From: Lucifuga dentata
Lineage: Eukaryota > Chordata > Actinopteri > Ophidiiformes > Bythitidae
Direction of reading: 5' to 3'
Length of the DNA: 64,000 nucleotides
NCBI GenBank assembly: GCA_014773175.1
Contig: VXCM01001438.1
Location: forward strand, 226,899 to 290,898
Below, piece after piece: positions 27,103-40,089 of the stretch. Made by a program: the position numbers and the translations under genes. The notes below the pieces were generated by a model. It was not told the DNA's origin. It saw nothing but the letters and a program-made list of their open reading frames with translations, and made no database searches. Numbering within the stretch: the first letter of the stretch is position 1; each line of letters begins with the position of its first letter.

Positions 27103-27843
27103 ATCACACTTCTTATGATCAGTGATTTGTGTCTCCACTCCAAATTGGTGGACAGAGTCAACACTTGGTCAGGAGGATTAGGGCCAAGTAGCATGCCATC
27201 TTATTTTGGGCATTGTATTGGCTATTCCAAAAGCCTTAAAAAAATTTGATTTGTCCATCATCAAAGTTGTCCTTTTATCTTGACTTTGCCTCAACACATA
27301 TGGCTGCATTATACTGCAAATCATTTTAAAGGGTATGCATCTGACTGTCAGGCATACACTTAAACACAATGTTAAATGAATGCATTTACACATAACCAGT
27401 TAAATATAAAAATTAACCAGAAATGCAAAAATACATACAAAACACATGCTCAGTATTTTTGCTCACTCTTTTCTCTCTCTCTCTCTCTCACTCACTCACA
27501 CGCACACACACACACACACACACTGAGGCATTCACCTGTGGTACTTTATCATACACACACAGTAATCAGCCTTGGTGTATACCCTATAAGGGAGCAGATT
27601 TTAGCTGACTCCATTATTATATAGGCCTAAACTCTTTCTCTCTTTCTCACAAACACACACACACTCTCTCACTTGCTACCAGCTGTGACAGATGTGCCTG
27701 TCACAGGAGAAAATGAATTCAGAATAGTTAGTGAATTAAGCAGGGAGTTAATTGTTGCTTGGCCCCTGTTTATGGTGCGCACAAAGGCAAAGCGCCTTGT
27801 TTGTCTTATGACAATTAGCCAACAGAGATAGAGGAGCTATGTG

Positions 27844-27890
<47 letters not shown>

Positions 27891-28159
27891 TCGTCCCAGC
27901 CTCTTTAGCAGCTGGTGCAGCCACACCTGGACGGGTTGGGAGAGAGAAAGAGGAATGGGGGGAGGGCAGGCAGGTATGGTATATAACCGTCTGTCTTTGT
28001 GCCATCAAGCTAACAGACATACACACGCACATGCACACACACGCACGCACACATGCACGCACACACACAGAGGGCTAACAGAAATATCAGTGCCACAAAT
28101 CAAGCAGCTTCTATACATGGGTGAAGACAGCTGATGCTGCATGTATACTCTCAGACACA

Positions 28160-28209
<50 letters not shown>

Positions 28210-28426
28210 TATTTTATGTTCTGACACCTATCCTGGTTGGGTCTCTCCCAGTCTATTTGTTAGTGTGTCCTATTAGGTTTTCAAACAGCTTGTAATGACT
28301 GGTAATAAACAGCAGAGGAAGAAGATGGTAAATCAAGCGAAAAGATGACAAAATGAGCTCTCCAGGGCTCACAACGCTCCCAGCCTTCAAAACACACACA
28401 CAAAAAAACACACACTAAGAATTTAG

Positions 28427-28429
28427 TAT

Positions 28430-28478
<49 letters not shown>

Positions 28479-28522
28479 TATATATACAGTATGCGTGTGT
28501 GTGTGTGTGTATATATATATAT
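28427..28522. repeat. alternating purine-pyrimidine palindrome (TA)n(CA)n...(TG)n(TA)n
   Basis: A (TA)n-(CA)n block is followed by its mirror (TG)n-(TA)n block about a short acagtatgcg centre, giving a near-perfect inverted repeat. It could form a cruciform or Z-DNA. Confidence 0.75.
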
Positions 28523-29395
28523 TCATGCAAACAGTGGATAAAACAGACGGTGTAAAAACATTATCTGACAACATTATCTATTAACAGTTGCAGAGGGCGT
28601 CAGAGAAAATATAAAACCAGATTGACAGTGGGGGAGAAGAAAAGTAGTAATAATTTACTGCTTTATTGAAATATTGCACTGATGCAGCATCATCGCGGTT
28701 GTTTATATGTGTAGCACTAAAACATGAGTCGGTAAAACACACTTGGGGGTGGCAGTAGCCTAAATGTTGAATATCCATCTCTGTGTCTTTTATGTATTGT
28801 CATTTTTATTGACTTTAACTGGATTTTCCTTTTCTTAATTCACACTTTATTCATTTTATCTCTTCATAACCATCAATAAACAGTTATTAGTCAGTGAAAA
28901 GAGCTTTAATTCCAGTCTCATTAAAAAGCCTTCATCTTCCTCCTTTTATTTGCCTGTGCCTCCACCATACCTCATTCCGTCTTTCATCCCCCATTCCTCC
29001 ATTCCTCCTCTCTCCTTCATCTGGCCCTCTGTGGCCCTCGCTCTTTTTTCCTGTCCCTTGTCCCTTCATCATCACTCCCTCCTTCCCTCTGGTGTCACGG
29101 CTCGCTGGCTCCAGGTGGTGAGGGAGGGAGGGAGGAAGGGATGTAGGGAAGGATGGATGAAGGGAGGGATGGATGGAAGACTGGAGGGGAGGATGTGCTA
29201 TCATTTGTTCCTATGTTCATACCATCACACTGCAGACAAGCATCCTGCTTAGTCCTCAACACAGCCGAAGTGTTCCTGCATTTGTTCATTTTGATCCATC
29301 GTTACTTTATTCTATCATATCCTCTGATGTATGAGGTAAGATAAGAGGTAGTGGTATTACAGTGACTGAGCATCCAGGGGATTCTACCACAAATA

Positions 29396-30706
29396 TACAC
29401 CGATCAGCCACAACATTAAAACCACTGACAGGTGAAGTGAATAACATGGATCATCTGGTTACCATGGCACCTGTCAAGGGGTGGGATATATTAGGCAGCA
29501 AGTCAACAGTCACTTCTTGAAGTTGATGTGTTGGAAGCAGGAAAAATGGACAGTGTAGGGATCTGAGCCACTTTGACAAAGGCCAACTTGTGATGGCTAG
29601 ACAACTGGGTCAGAGCATCTTCAAAACAGCAGGTATTGTGTGGTGTTCCCGATATGAAGTAGTCAGTGCCTACCAAAAGTGGTCCAAGGAAGGACAACCG
29701 ATGAACTGGTGACAGGATCATGGGCGCCCAAGGCTTATTGAGGTGCGTGGGGAGCGAAGGCTAGCCCGTCTGGTCGATCCCATAGAAGAGCTACTGTAGC
29801 ACAAGTAGCTGAAAAAAATGAATGCTGGCTATGATAGACAGGTATCAGAACACACAGTGAATGGCGCTCTTGCTGCATATGGGGCTGCATAGACGCAGCC
29901 CCATATGCAGCAAGAGCGCCATGCTGACCCTTGTCCACCATCCAAAACGCATACAATGGGCATGTGAGCATCAGAACTGGAGCATGGATCAATGGAAGAA
30001 GGTGGCCTGGTCTGATGAATCAGGTTTTCTTTGATGTCATGTGGATGGCCGGGTGCATGTGCATCATTTACCTGGGGAAGAAATGCACCAGGATGCACTA
30101 AGAAGGCAAGCTGACGGAGGCAATGTGATGATCTGGGCGATGTTCTGCTGGGAAACCTTGGGTCCTGCATTCATGTGGATGTTACTTTGACATGTACCAC
30201 CTACCAAAACATTGCAGACCAAGTACACCCTTTCATGGCAATGGTGATGGCATGTGACAACGGTGGCAACGGTGATACCCTGATGGCAGTGGCCTCTTTC
30301 AGCAGGATAATGCACCCTGCCACACTGCAAACATTGTTCAGGAANTGATGGCAGTGGCCTCTTTCAGCAGGATAATGCACCCTGCCACACTGCAAACATT
30401 GTTCAGGAATGATTTGAGGAACACAGCAATGAGTTCAAGGTGTTGACTTGGCCTCCAAATTCCTCAGATCTCAATCCAATCGAACATCTGTGGGATGTGC
30501 TGGAAAAACAAGTCCAATCCATGGAGGCCCCACCTCGCAACTTACAGGACTTAAAGGATTTGCTGCTAATGTCTTGGTGCCAGATACCACAGGACACCTT
30601 CAGAGGTCTTGTGGAGTCCATGCCTCAACAGGTCAGAGCTGTTTTGGCAGCACAGGACCTACACAATATTAGGCAGGTGGTTTTAATGTTGTGGCTGATT
30701 GGTGTA
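29396..30706 (+). mobile_element. Tc1-like (DD34E) DNA transposon, near full length, inactive
   Basis: The ends are TACACCGATCAGCCACAACA and, inverted, TACACCAATCAGCCACAACA, terminal inverted repeats of about 34 bp with few mismatches, with TA at both borders as expected for Tc1/mariner. Internally the plus strand shows transposase motifs in scattered frames: WSDES (first part of the DDE core), QQDNAPCHTA (second Asp), and SSDLNPIEHLWDVLE with the catalytic Glu. The frame is broken several times, the region before WSDES is disrupted by a 28-bp perfect hairpin (29861-29922), and a 64-bp duplication flanks the N at 30345 (assembly). Confidence 0.92.
29861..29922. repeat. perfect 28-bp inverted repeat with 6-bp loop inside the Tc1 transposase region
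   Basis: Arms 29861-29888 and 29895-29922 are exact reverse complements; the loop is atagac. It replaces part of the expected transposase coding sequence. This looks like a templated-inversion scar or a foldback mutation. Confidence 0.9.
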
Positions 30707-30859
30707 TGTCTTTACTGTCAGAACTACATATGGGTTTGATTTGTTGATCAAAAGCTCACATTTGATTATCATGAATGAGCACGAAGAGAATGTTACGGGG
30801 CCCTGGATTCATTCTGAGTGATCACCTTTATCTTATGATGAAACATTCCTATCCTGATG

Positions 30860-31180
30860 GGATAGGAATGGGGGGTCTCTTCCAGGATGGTAATGCCACC
30901 ATCCATAAGCCACAGGGGTCACTAAGTGGTTTGATGAGTATGAAAATTATGTAAATCGTATGGTACGGCTTTCATGGCCACCAGACACCTCAACCAAACT
31001 CTCAAACAAACTCTTACAGGAGATTTTAGAGAATCGTGTTAAGATAGCATTCTTCGCCTCCATTATCAAAATGTCATACAAGGATTATGTTTTAGAAGAA
31101 TGGTGTTCCATCCCTCCAGTAGATTTCCAGAGAATTGTACAATCTGTTCTGGCAGCTTGTGATGGCCCAACACCTCATCC
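30860..31180 (+). pseudogene. second Tc1-like transposase C-terminal relic
   Basis: The plus strand reads LFQDGNATIHK (second catalytic Asp region), then after a frameshift SWPPDTSTKL and YVLEEWCSIPPVDFQRIV, ending LAACDGPTPH. These match the C-terminal third of teleost Tc1-like transposases (QDNAPIH, SPDLNPIE, EEWxxIPP, LAAxGGPTPY), with the catalytic Glu motif lost. It is distinct in sequence from the element at 29396-30706, so it represents another subfamily. No terminal repeats were seen. Confidence 0.7.
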
Positions 31181-31751
31181 AGACACTTTATGCCAGCTTT
31201 TCCTTTTATTTGTCACCATCTGTATGTCCTCACCAGTGCTACATTCTGTGTAAGAGACAAGACACTCATGCACAGGATGGAATTAGTATTGTTATTGCAG
31301 TACTTTATTGCATTTTCGCAATGTTTACAACTTAGAAGTTTTATCAAGCTGTCTGTTTTTGTCTTTTTGAAGCAGAGATTGTAACTTTGGAATCCGGAAT
31401 TGTGTGAACATGAGATGTTTATTTGTCATGTGCGATGTCGGTCACAGTATGGCGACCCCTGGAAAAATGAATCACAAACACAATGCATTTCATATCATTT
31501 ACTGCTAAATCTAGAAGAATTACTTTTGCTTAATTCTTTCAGAGAACTGATGCAGTTAAGTCACTGTAATAAATGAATCAGTGCATTGATGCAATGAATA
31601 AATTATTACATCCCTGGAACTATGTGTTTTATCATTTCTGTTCTGCAGAGACAAACAGTGCATACAGATGGCAGGAGCTTATCAATTTAGGTGCAGTAGA
31701 GCAAAAGAGAACAGTTGCTCACCAGTGGTAATGACTGACACACAGACACAG

Positions 31752-31784
<33 letters not shown>

Positions 31785-31816
31785 AGAGTGAACTGAACCN
31801 TGACACACAGACACAG

Positions 31817-31849
<33 letters not shown>

Positions 31850-32673
31850 AGAGTGAACTGAACCCTCATTCACATTATCCACCTCCATTGACTCTAAATG
31901 CTTCTTATTCGCCTCATTAAGTCTTCAGTGACACAAAGTAAGCACACCAGACCATGCGTACCACCACACAGACAAATAGAGGTGAGTGTGTGTTTGTGTG
32001 TGTGTTGGGGGGGGGTGGTAGGCGGACTCTTAAACTCTGATGCACTAAAACGTGCACAGACATACGCGGCTCAGCTCCAGCTCTTGGGACGGCTGCTTAG
32101 ACAGCAGACAGGCATTACTAGTCGAGCACATCACAGGTTTGACTGGAGGCTAATAGACAGACTGAATGCAGGTTGACTACTCAGGACTGGCAGACAAGTG
32201 CAACACTAAGGTGGAAAATAAAAGAGAGCTGAGCTTATTTGATACCTTATTCTCTACCCAGAGCTACCGGAACAATTTTTGCTCTGCACCGAAATTCACA
32301 GCTGAATTGAAATGAGAAGAAATAGAGACAAAGTGTTTATTCTCATTTCATTCAGGGACCTTGAAGAAAAAAGTAGTTTTCATACCTGAACTACATTCCT
32401 CATATACAAAATTACAGGTTTCGTATGAGGAATATTTAAAGGCAACTGCTCTTGGCTGAAGTATGGCTGCTATATATTTATTGATTACGAAATTTGTGAA
32501 GAATGTGAATAGATGAGGGTACCTAACATCATCAGAGTGCACTGATGTAAATAGGTAAGTAAAGCTCATGCTGGGGACACATCATTAGCCACCATTCTCC
32601 ACAGGGAGCGCTTAGATCCAGGTGAGTGGACACTCGATACCTCCAAGGCATCTGTGTGTGCGTGTGTGTGTGC

Positions 32674-32734
<61 letters not shown>

Positions 32735-33794
32735 TGTGTGTGTTTGTGAACATGTGTGTTTGTGAAAGAGGGGGAAGGACGATGAAGCATGCAGCTAGCA
32801 GCAGGGATTGGGGTGAATGAGGAGTTGAGGTGAGGTGAAGGGTAGCTGTGGAAAGGCTACAAATGGAGGCTAAATAATAATAATAATAATAATAATAAAC
32901 TGGGCTGAAATTGTTTCTCTATAAAGTAACAAAAGTAACAATTTTTTTCTTTATTTTAAAGGCAGTTCATAGCTGTTTTTTATACTGCATATGCATTTCT
33001 TCTGCTGAGAAAGTATAGAATTGGTGGAGTCCTAACTTTTTCTGTGTCCAAGCTTCTTTCCACACCATGCAATGTGGCTTCCACACTTGGTTGCTAACAG
33101 TTTGTGATTTGGTGGAATCCTGTGTTCACTGGTAAAGGTTTGAAACTGAAACAATGCTATTGCACCTATTCAAAAGTAGGGGAATGTTAATAAATGAAAT
33201 GCTGATGGGCAGGCAGCGAGACAGCAAGATGCAGCCTCATTCTTAGTGCGAGCTACGGAGACAGAAGGGGGACAAACCTTGCGGACAGGTGGGCTCTTCT
33301 ACAGGCAGTCCAAAAGGCAGGTAGGGATGGAGGAAAGCGGAGGAGAGAAGGCAGGGTTAGTAATAGAGTGACTGAGGTGTGTATGGGGGAGGATAAAGGC
33401 TGATTTATACCTCTGTGTCATTGTACCTGTGCCGTATACGTCTATGGAGCTACGTAACTACCTTCTCCAAAAATGGAGCAATACATAGGGGGCCTTGCAG
33501 GCTACATGGACACTGTGAGAGCAGGGATTTCCTCCTACATAGTTCCAGCACTGGTCCAAATCTAGCAAAGTCATTTCTCATGTTACAGCCTGGTATCATG
33601 TATGAGAAACTATAAGCACAATTACACTGAATACAAAATGAATTTATGACACTCCTGTTCATTTTGGTGATGCAGAACTTCAGAAGACATATATGTAATT
33701 CAGATTGGCTCCATTATCATGCCACAGCAGTTAATGAGAACAGCAATGGACAGAAAGCAAGTAAAAGGGGAGATTGGCAGAGAACAGGGACAGA

Positions 33795-33866
<72 letters not shown>

Positions 33867-34416
33867 GTGTTATTAGTATTATTCTGAGATAAAATTCACC
33901 GTGTTAATATAAAATTCATCCTTGCTTGGGATCAGTAAAGGATAACATGATGTATGTGTCCACATGCAGTAATTTTGTGTCTGTCAGTCTGCAGATACAT
34001 GCGTTTGAGCAGAGAAGATCTCATGCTGTGAAATCTAGACTAGTGTGATTAGTAGGGCATTAGTGGATATATACAACACTCAGAGCATGCTGTCATGGAC
34101 TCCATTCAGGCATATGTGTGTGTGTGTGTGTGTGTGTGTGTACACGTTCATTCTTTTAGTTTCATCTTTGTGAGGACCATTTCACATAGACCTTCAGATC
34201 AAGAACACTTCTTAATCTTAAACTAAATTTAGTTTAAGATGAAGCATTCCAGTCTCAAATACGAAAAATCTTGAAGAAGTCTGTCATTTCTAACAGCAAC
34301 TCAAGATGCAAGAACACATCAGGTGAGATGCTATTGATTTCTGATCAGGTTTTCTTCCTATTAAATAAATAGGAATATAAGAAACTGCCTGTAGTTAAAG
34401 GCAGATTACTAATAAT
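31181..34416. other. non-coding, presumed intron
   Basis: It contains a 64-bp duplication round the N at 31800, interrupted (TG)n with regularly spaced GCATG at 32643-32745, (ATA)n at about 32873-32897, and (TG)n(GA)n 33797-33862. A perfect 26-bp palindrome lies at 34215-34240. The sequence aaggctgatttatacctctg (33395 onward) resembles ends of a common fish DNA transposon. No coding exon was recognised. Confidence 0.6.
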
Positions 34417-35277
34417 TAGGGCTGGGAAAATTAATGCTTTAATTTTTGCAATTAATGTGGACTGCTTAACGCATTTTAAAAAATTAACGCTATTAACGCA
34501 TCCGCTTTTTCACTTCCTGAGATTATGCGAATGTTTTCATTTTACCTCTACTTCCTGTGGCTAACGTTATATGCTCACACTAAAACCACACACTTAGTCA
34601 CTCACTAGTGTGTCGTTTTAACTGAGATATGGCTTTATTAATAAAAATATATAAACAACAAAAAGAACTTTGCAGCCTTTTAGTTTCACTTTGAAGCTAG
34701 CGTTAACTAACCCAACACAAACAGGATTCAGTCTTTTCAGAATAAGATAAACTTCCCCTTGAACAAAGTCATATTTTCAGAATAAGATGATTTTCCCNGT
34801 CTTTTCAGAATAAGATAAACTTCCCCTTGAACAAAGTCATATTTTCAGAATAAGATGATTTTCCCTACAACAAGAACACGTAAACCTTGACCTTGTGGCT
34901 GAAGCCTTGAAGAACATGCAAACATCTTTTAACATGTCAACCAAGGTAGTTTCTTCTCTGATCTTCATAAAAGTGATAGTTAACCCAAAAGAAAATATAT
35001 CATGAAGGTAAGTGCAATGAATCCATTAGAAAATAAAGTTACTAGTTTAAGATAAAATAAATCAAATCATTGCAGTTGTGGGGCTTTCTGTGGCAAACTA
35101 AAGAAACAGTTCAATAAAGCAATATAAAACAGGGATTTAAACAAGGAATTAATCTAAATTAATTTGGCTTTTCAAAATATAATATTACAAGATTGCAAGT
35201 TTCTGTGATTAATCGCGATTAATTACAAAAATCTGTGCAATTAATTAGTTAATTTTTTTAATCAATTCACAGCCCTA
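34417..35277. mobile_element. AT-rich non-autonomous hAT-like element
   Basis: The left end is TAGGGCTGGGAAAATTAATG. The right end, inverted, reads TAGGGCTGTGAATTGATTAA, forming imperfect terminal inverted repeats. Flanking 8-mers (ctaataat and tgaataaa) agree at 5 of 8 bases, weak support for an old 8-bp target duplication. The sub-terminal regions are rich in attaatcg/cgattaat-like motifs on facing strands. There is no coding capacity. A 67-bp duplication flanks the N at 34798. Confidence 0.6.
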
Positions 35278-35370
35278 TGAATAAAACAAAACACATTTCT
35301 AGATCGGCTTGCTATGGTTTAACTGTTTATCCTAAAGCAAAGCAATGTTAGAGCTGCTGTAATGGAGCTG

Positions 35371-35405
<35 letters not shown>

Positions 35406-38400
35406 ATATTTGACATTATTGGATTTCTTTTTTCCAAATGTTTTTTAAGTTTGTAGTGAGAAGTGAATAAATGGGAGTGTTGAATAGGTGGTGTGAAGAA
35501 AAGTCAGCAGCAAATCACAGAACTCATTGCACACACAGACATGCAAAAATCTCCAAAATTTGTATTTTTTCCTTTTAAAGGTACAATTGATTTTTGTTGT
35601 TATTTGTTATTACATCACTACAAGGGTTTCACCAAATTTACAATCAGCAGCTCTAATAAGCAATCTGTAATGAAATTTTAAGGGTGAAAGCTGATTTTTG
35701 ATGCCATCCAGAAGTAGGAAACATGTTAACACACACACGTGTACACACATACACACAGAGTCACACACAGATGTGCATCTTCACCTCAAAGTCACTCCTG
35801 CCAGGGGAACTTCTTCATGATTTGCAGCTGAACTGCAGAAAACAATAAAGCTGGCCAAAAACCAATGTGGTAGCCTCCTTAAAGGCACACATATACCCAC
35901 ACAAACACACACACAATGAAAGGACGGAAGGCATAGGACATAAACAAAAATACACAATAAGCAACAAACCAAATAAAAACAGATGAAGAAGGAAAAGCAG
36001 TCAGTTGTGATAACTAGATTTCAGATTTTACAACACAATATATAATACAATGAAAGTGTTCTACAAATTACACTTTGTAATTTGATGTTAATTATGGCGT
36101 CGTCTAAATGCCTAAACTCTACCTGTAGGTTGTACAGGTGCAGTTCTGACAAATAAGCTGATGTGACTGTGCAGCTGTACATACAGAGATTAAAAGCCTG
36201 AAGTTTACTATCATCCCTCTTTCCTGCTGCTGCTGTCAACGCCCTCAGCTCTGCCTCTTTCTCCGCTAACCCCCCTCGAATCTCGTCTTTACATGAAGTC
36301 TCCCCCCCCACTGTGCCCAGCTAAAAAAAAAACAAATAAATACTTTCTACGCTGCCTTTTCGTCTCCACTTCTTCAAACCCTCTCATTCTTCCATTTTTA
36401 GACCCCGATTGCCCCTGCTCAGCGCTGCTGGGGACTAGAATAGCTGAACGCACAGAGCGCTACTCCACATGACATGACACACACACATACACACACACAG
36501 GCACAGGTAAAGATGCATATGGAGTCCAACAGCCAACAGTGTCACTGCATTTCTGATGGAAGAATGTGTTCAGTGATAACAGAGAAAAGATACATACTGA
36601 TCTATGTGTTGCTAAGCCTGTTATAAAGTACATATTATAAATAAAATACACTCATGCTCACTTTTAAAAGGTGTTGTTTGCCACAGTTCATCTCATGTTT
36701 AACAAACTATGTGAAATGTAACTTTACAAACCATGTAGGCAAGTAATTTGTATGTATTATGCTATACTTAGATGTACATACATCACAACAAAATATTCTC
36801 TGTTGGTGGTATGCAGGTAGCTGAGGTATAAATGAATACCTCCACTTCTCTCTCTCTCCGCTCAGTGTGTGTGAGATGGACTAAGGATGTCTGTGTGTAT
36901 ATATGAGTGTGTGTGTGTGTGTGTGTATGTGTGTGTGTGTGTGTGTGTGTGAAGAGCAAAAAAAANAAAAAAAAAAAAAAAATTATTATTCATTCACAGT
37001 GCCAACTTCAACTTATTGATTATGTCGTTCTGATTTCTTAATGTACCAGAGAATGCTGTATCAGGACTCGTTCATGCAAAATCTTCTAAAATTTTCTTCT
37101 GCCTTCAACCTTCCTGCTCCTACTGCTCTCTCTCTCTCTCTCTCTCTCTCTNACCCCCCACGTATGCCTCTAGAGCAGGGCGTTGACCACATGGTGTTTT
37201 AATTAACATGAGTGCTGTGTTAGAGCCAAGACTAGTTAGGAACACATACAGGGTGTGACTATATAATCACAGCAAATAGCAAACTGTGGCTGAGGTGTAT
37301 GTGCACTGACATTTTTAGGCCACTTCTTTAAAATGAGTCTTACATGTGTTAGTGTGTGTGTGGCACCCCTTTTGTCATTGACCAAATTTGGCCCACATAT
37401 TTCTAAATGTCTTTTCTTCTTTTTTTTTTTTTAAACTGGCTAACTAGCTAACAGAGTAACTCTGAAGGATCATGATCAGCAACTGTGATGTTTACATTCA
37501 CCTGACTGTTAAGCCATAAAATAATGTGGATCCAACATGGCGAAACAGTCCTGTAAAACTTTGCAGGATGTTTTCTGTCTTCAGTCATGTGATGACAGGT
37601 TAAAGCAATACTTGCTGCTCTTTAATCCTGTTCAAATATCTTGAATATGACAGTGCTATGTGCCAGTAATATTATATTTTCAAGGAATTGATCCTATAAC
37701 AATTAGATTGTAATGTCTGTAGTAACATTTCTATTAAAAATAGGCCCACCACCACATCTCAGCACACACCTGTCCCCTGACAGGGTAGGGTAACTTTATT
37801 TAGTTAGACTGAACGAAGCACACAACGAACTGGCCTCCAAGCTAAGAAAAAATAGATTTATATTATGTCCAGGTGGGCCTAATGTTCACATACAGCGGTT
37901 CCTCTTGTTTTGTGTGTGTGAGCGGAAAAGTGCTGCATGGACTGATTTTTGTTAGAAGAAAAAAAAAGTGGACTCCACAACATCAAACTACTTAATACAT
38001 ATGCAAGGATAACAATGTTAACTTCCTTCGACTACATTTTGTTCACTGGCACTTGCTCTTCATTGATATTGGGGGAAACATGAAACTATGAGTTCCTTTC
38101 ATCCCCCCGACTGGTTGAGGAAAAAAAAAATCACTTATGATTGTGACAATGAAGTCAAACCCTTTTCAAATGTTGCGAGCTCCACTCTGCAGAGCACCTT
38201 TTATTTAATATAAAAAAAGTTCAAATATGTGTGAACACATCCTAATCCTTTAATTTAATCAAATTTGGGATGGCATATAATTGAGGAGTAAAATGAAAAA
38301 GAAACAGTATAAGAAGTGAATTACCTATTATCTAATTTTGGCCCTCTCTTTTTTTGCCTATCTGCCTGGATGTTGTCGCTCTTTCTCCTTCTGACAGAGT

Positions 38401-39042
38401 AATTAACAGGACCGTGGGGTGCAGCGTGTATTACCTACGGAGCTATGTGGCAATCACATTACTGGACTTGATTAGCCAGTAGGAAACTCCCTCCCTTCTG
38501 TTACCCCATCCAGTCAGAACTGTCAACATAACGGTAACAGGATCGTCTGCCTAAAAAGTAGAGGGACACATCACTGGTCAGTCACCAGCTGGGGGACAGG
38601 CTGCTTAGCCAATTAGGGAAAAGTATATTAATTAATTAGGTGTTAAGGAAGTTGGGTTGGAAACTGGTTTTACTGCAAAATTCCAAAGAGAAAAAAGCAT
38701 TGTTTTAAGGAAAAACGCACATTTTTCTGTAACGTAGACCCACAAACAGGCTGAAAAGTAGTCTAGCGCCTAAGGGCGTTTCAGTGACTCCTAGGAGAAT
38801 GTTACACGTGACACCAACAGACCTGCTAGTTATATGATCATGTGACGTGAGATCAGTCTGTATTTGTCTCGATATAACTGGTTGAATAGCAGTGTCATTT
38901 CCCTGATGATAATAAGAAGAAGACATTACAGGTGGGCCTAAAGGAGGAGTGGAGTAAACAAAGAATGGAAGAATGGAAGAAACAATTTAAAGATCTTGTA
39001 CACACCATCACACTGTCAGCTTCTTCTCACCTGCTGTGGCCC

Positions 39043-39076
<34 letters not shown>

Positions 39077-39502
39077 CTGGGTGGATAGGTGGTAGTGTGC
39101 ACTTTACAGGTTTTAGTGACAACATGGGGTGGTATTATCCTGGGGAACTAAACTCCTCATCTCTTGACCCCCCATAGATGAGGAGAAATGAGAAAGATGT
39201 CAGAGAATCTTTTTGATCTCTTAATTTTCTCATCAGCACCACAACCAAAAAAGATTCTCTCTCTCCGCAATATGCGCACTCCCTCATAAAGAGGTGGCAG
39301 TGGAACAACAGGAGGGGTTGAAGGAAGTATTATAATAATAGGAACTGGGCAAGCTCTTAAAAATAATCTGCCTCAGTTTCATAATTAATCTGCACATGCT
39401 TTTCACACAATAAGCCTGGTAATTAACCCAAAACTGCCACCAGTATGTGGTGACGTGTGTGTGGTATGTGTTTGTATGAGTGTGTGTCTGTGTGAGAGAG
39501 AC

Positions 39503-39558
<56 letters not shown>

Positions 39559-39878
39559 ACATGTATAAAGAGAGGAGTGAAGGGAAAAGACAAGAATGAA
39601 ATGAAAAAGGAGGATACCACCAAAAGAAATGAAAGAATAAATGACAGGATTGTCAGAGTGGAGGAGGAGAAGTGAGGAAAAAATGGAAGAAGATTAGAGA
39701 GGGCAGAAGTTGACTGGAGAAGGTCAGTGTAGCGCAGGGAGAGAGAACAGAGGAAAAAAGAAATAAATGAAAGGGAGTTGTTTCAACAGTGCAGTGGAAA
39801 GTGAAGGAAACAGTAGGAAATAGTGGGAAAAAGAAAGTAGAAAGTATCAGTGTGTTTTCTTTCATGTGTGTACAAGAA

Positions 39879-39913
<35 letters not shown>

Positions 39914-39943
39914 AGAAAAGTGTGTATGTGTGTGTGTGAGTGA

Positions 39944-39993
<50 letters not shown>

Positions 39994-40053
39994 GTATGAA
40001 AGTATGTGTATGTCTGTGTGTGAGTGTGAGAAAGAGAGAGAGAGAGAGAAAAA

Positions 40054-40089
<36 letters not shown>

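Larger units (their letters stand above)
26028..29395. other. non-coding, presumed intron
   Basis: AT-rich unique sequence to about 26750, then a short repeat copy (about 26860-26925, partner at 63868-63935). Then (CT)n 27059-27100, (TG)n about 27848-27889, (CA)n 28155-28207 and an alternating TA/CA palindrome at 28427-28522. Nothing coding is supported. Confidence 0.65.
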
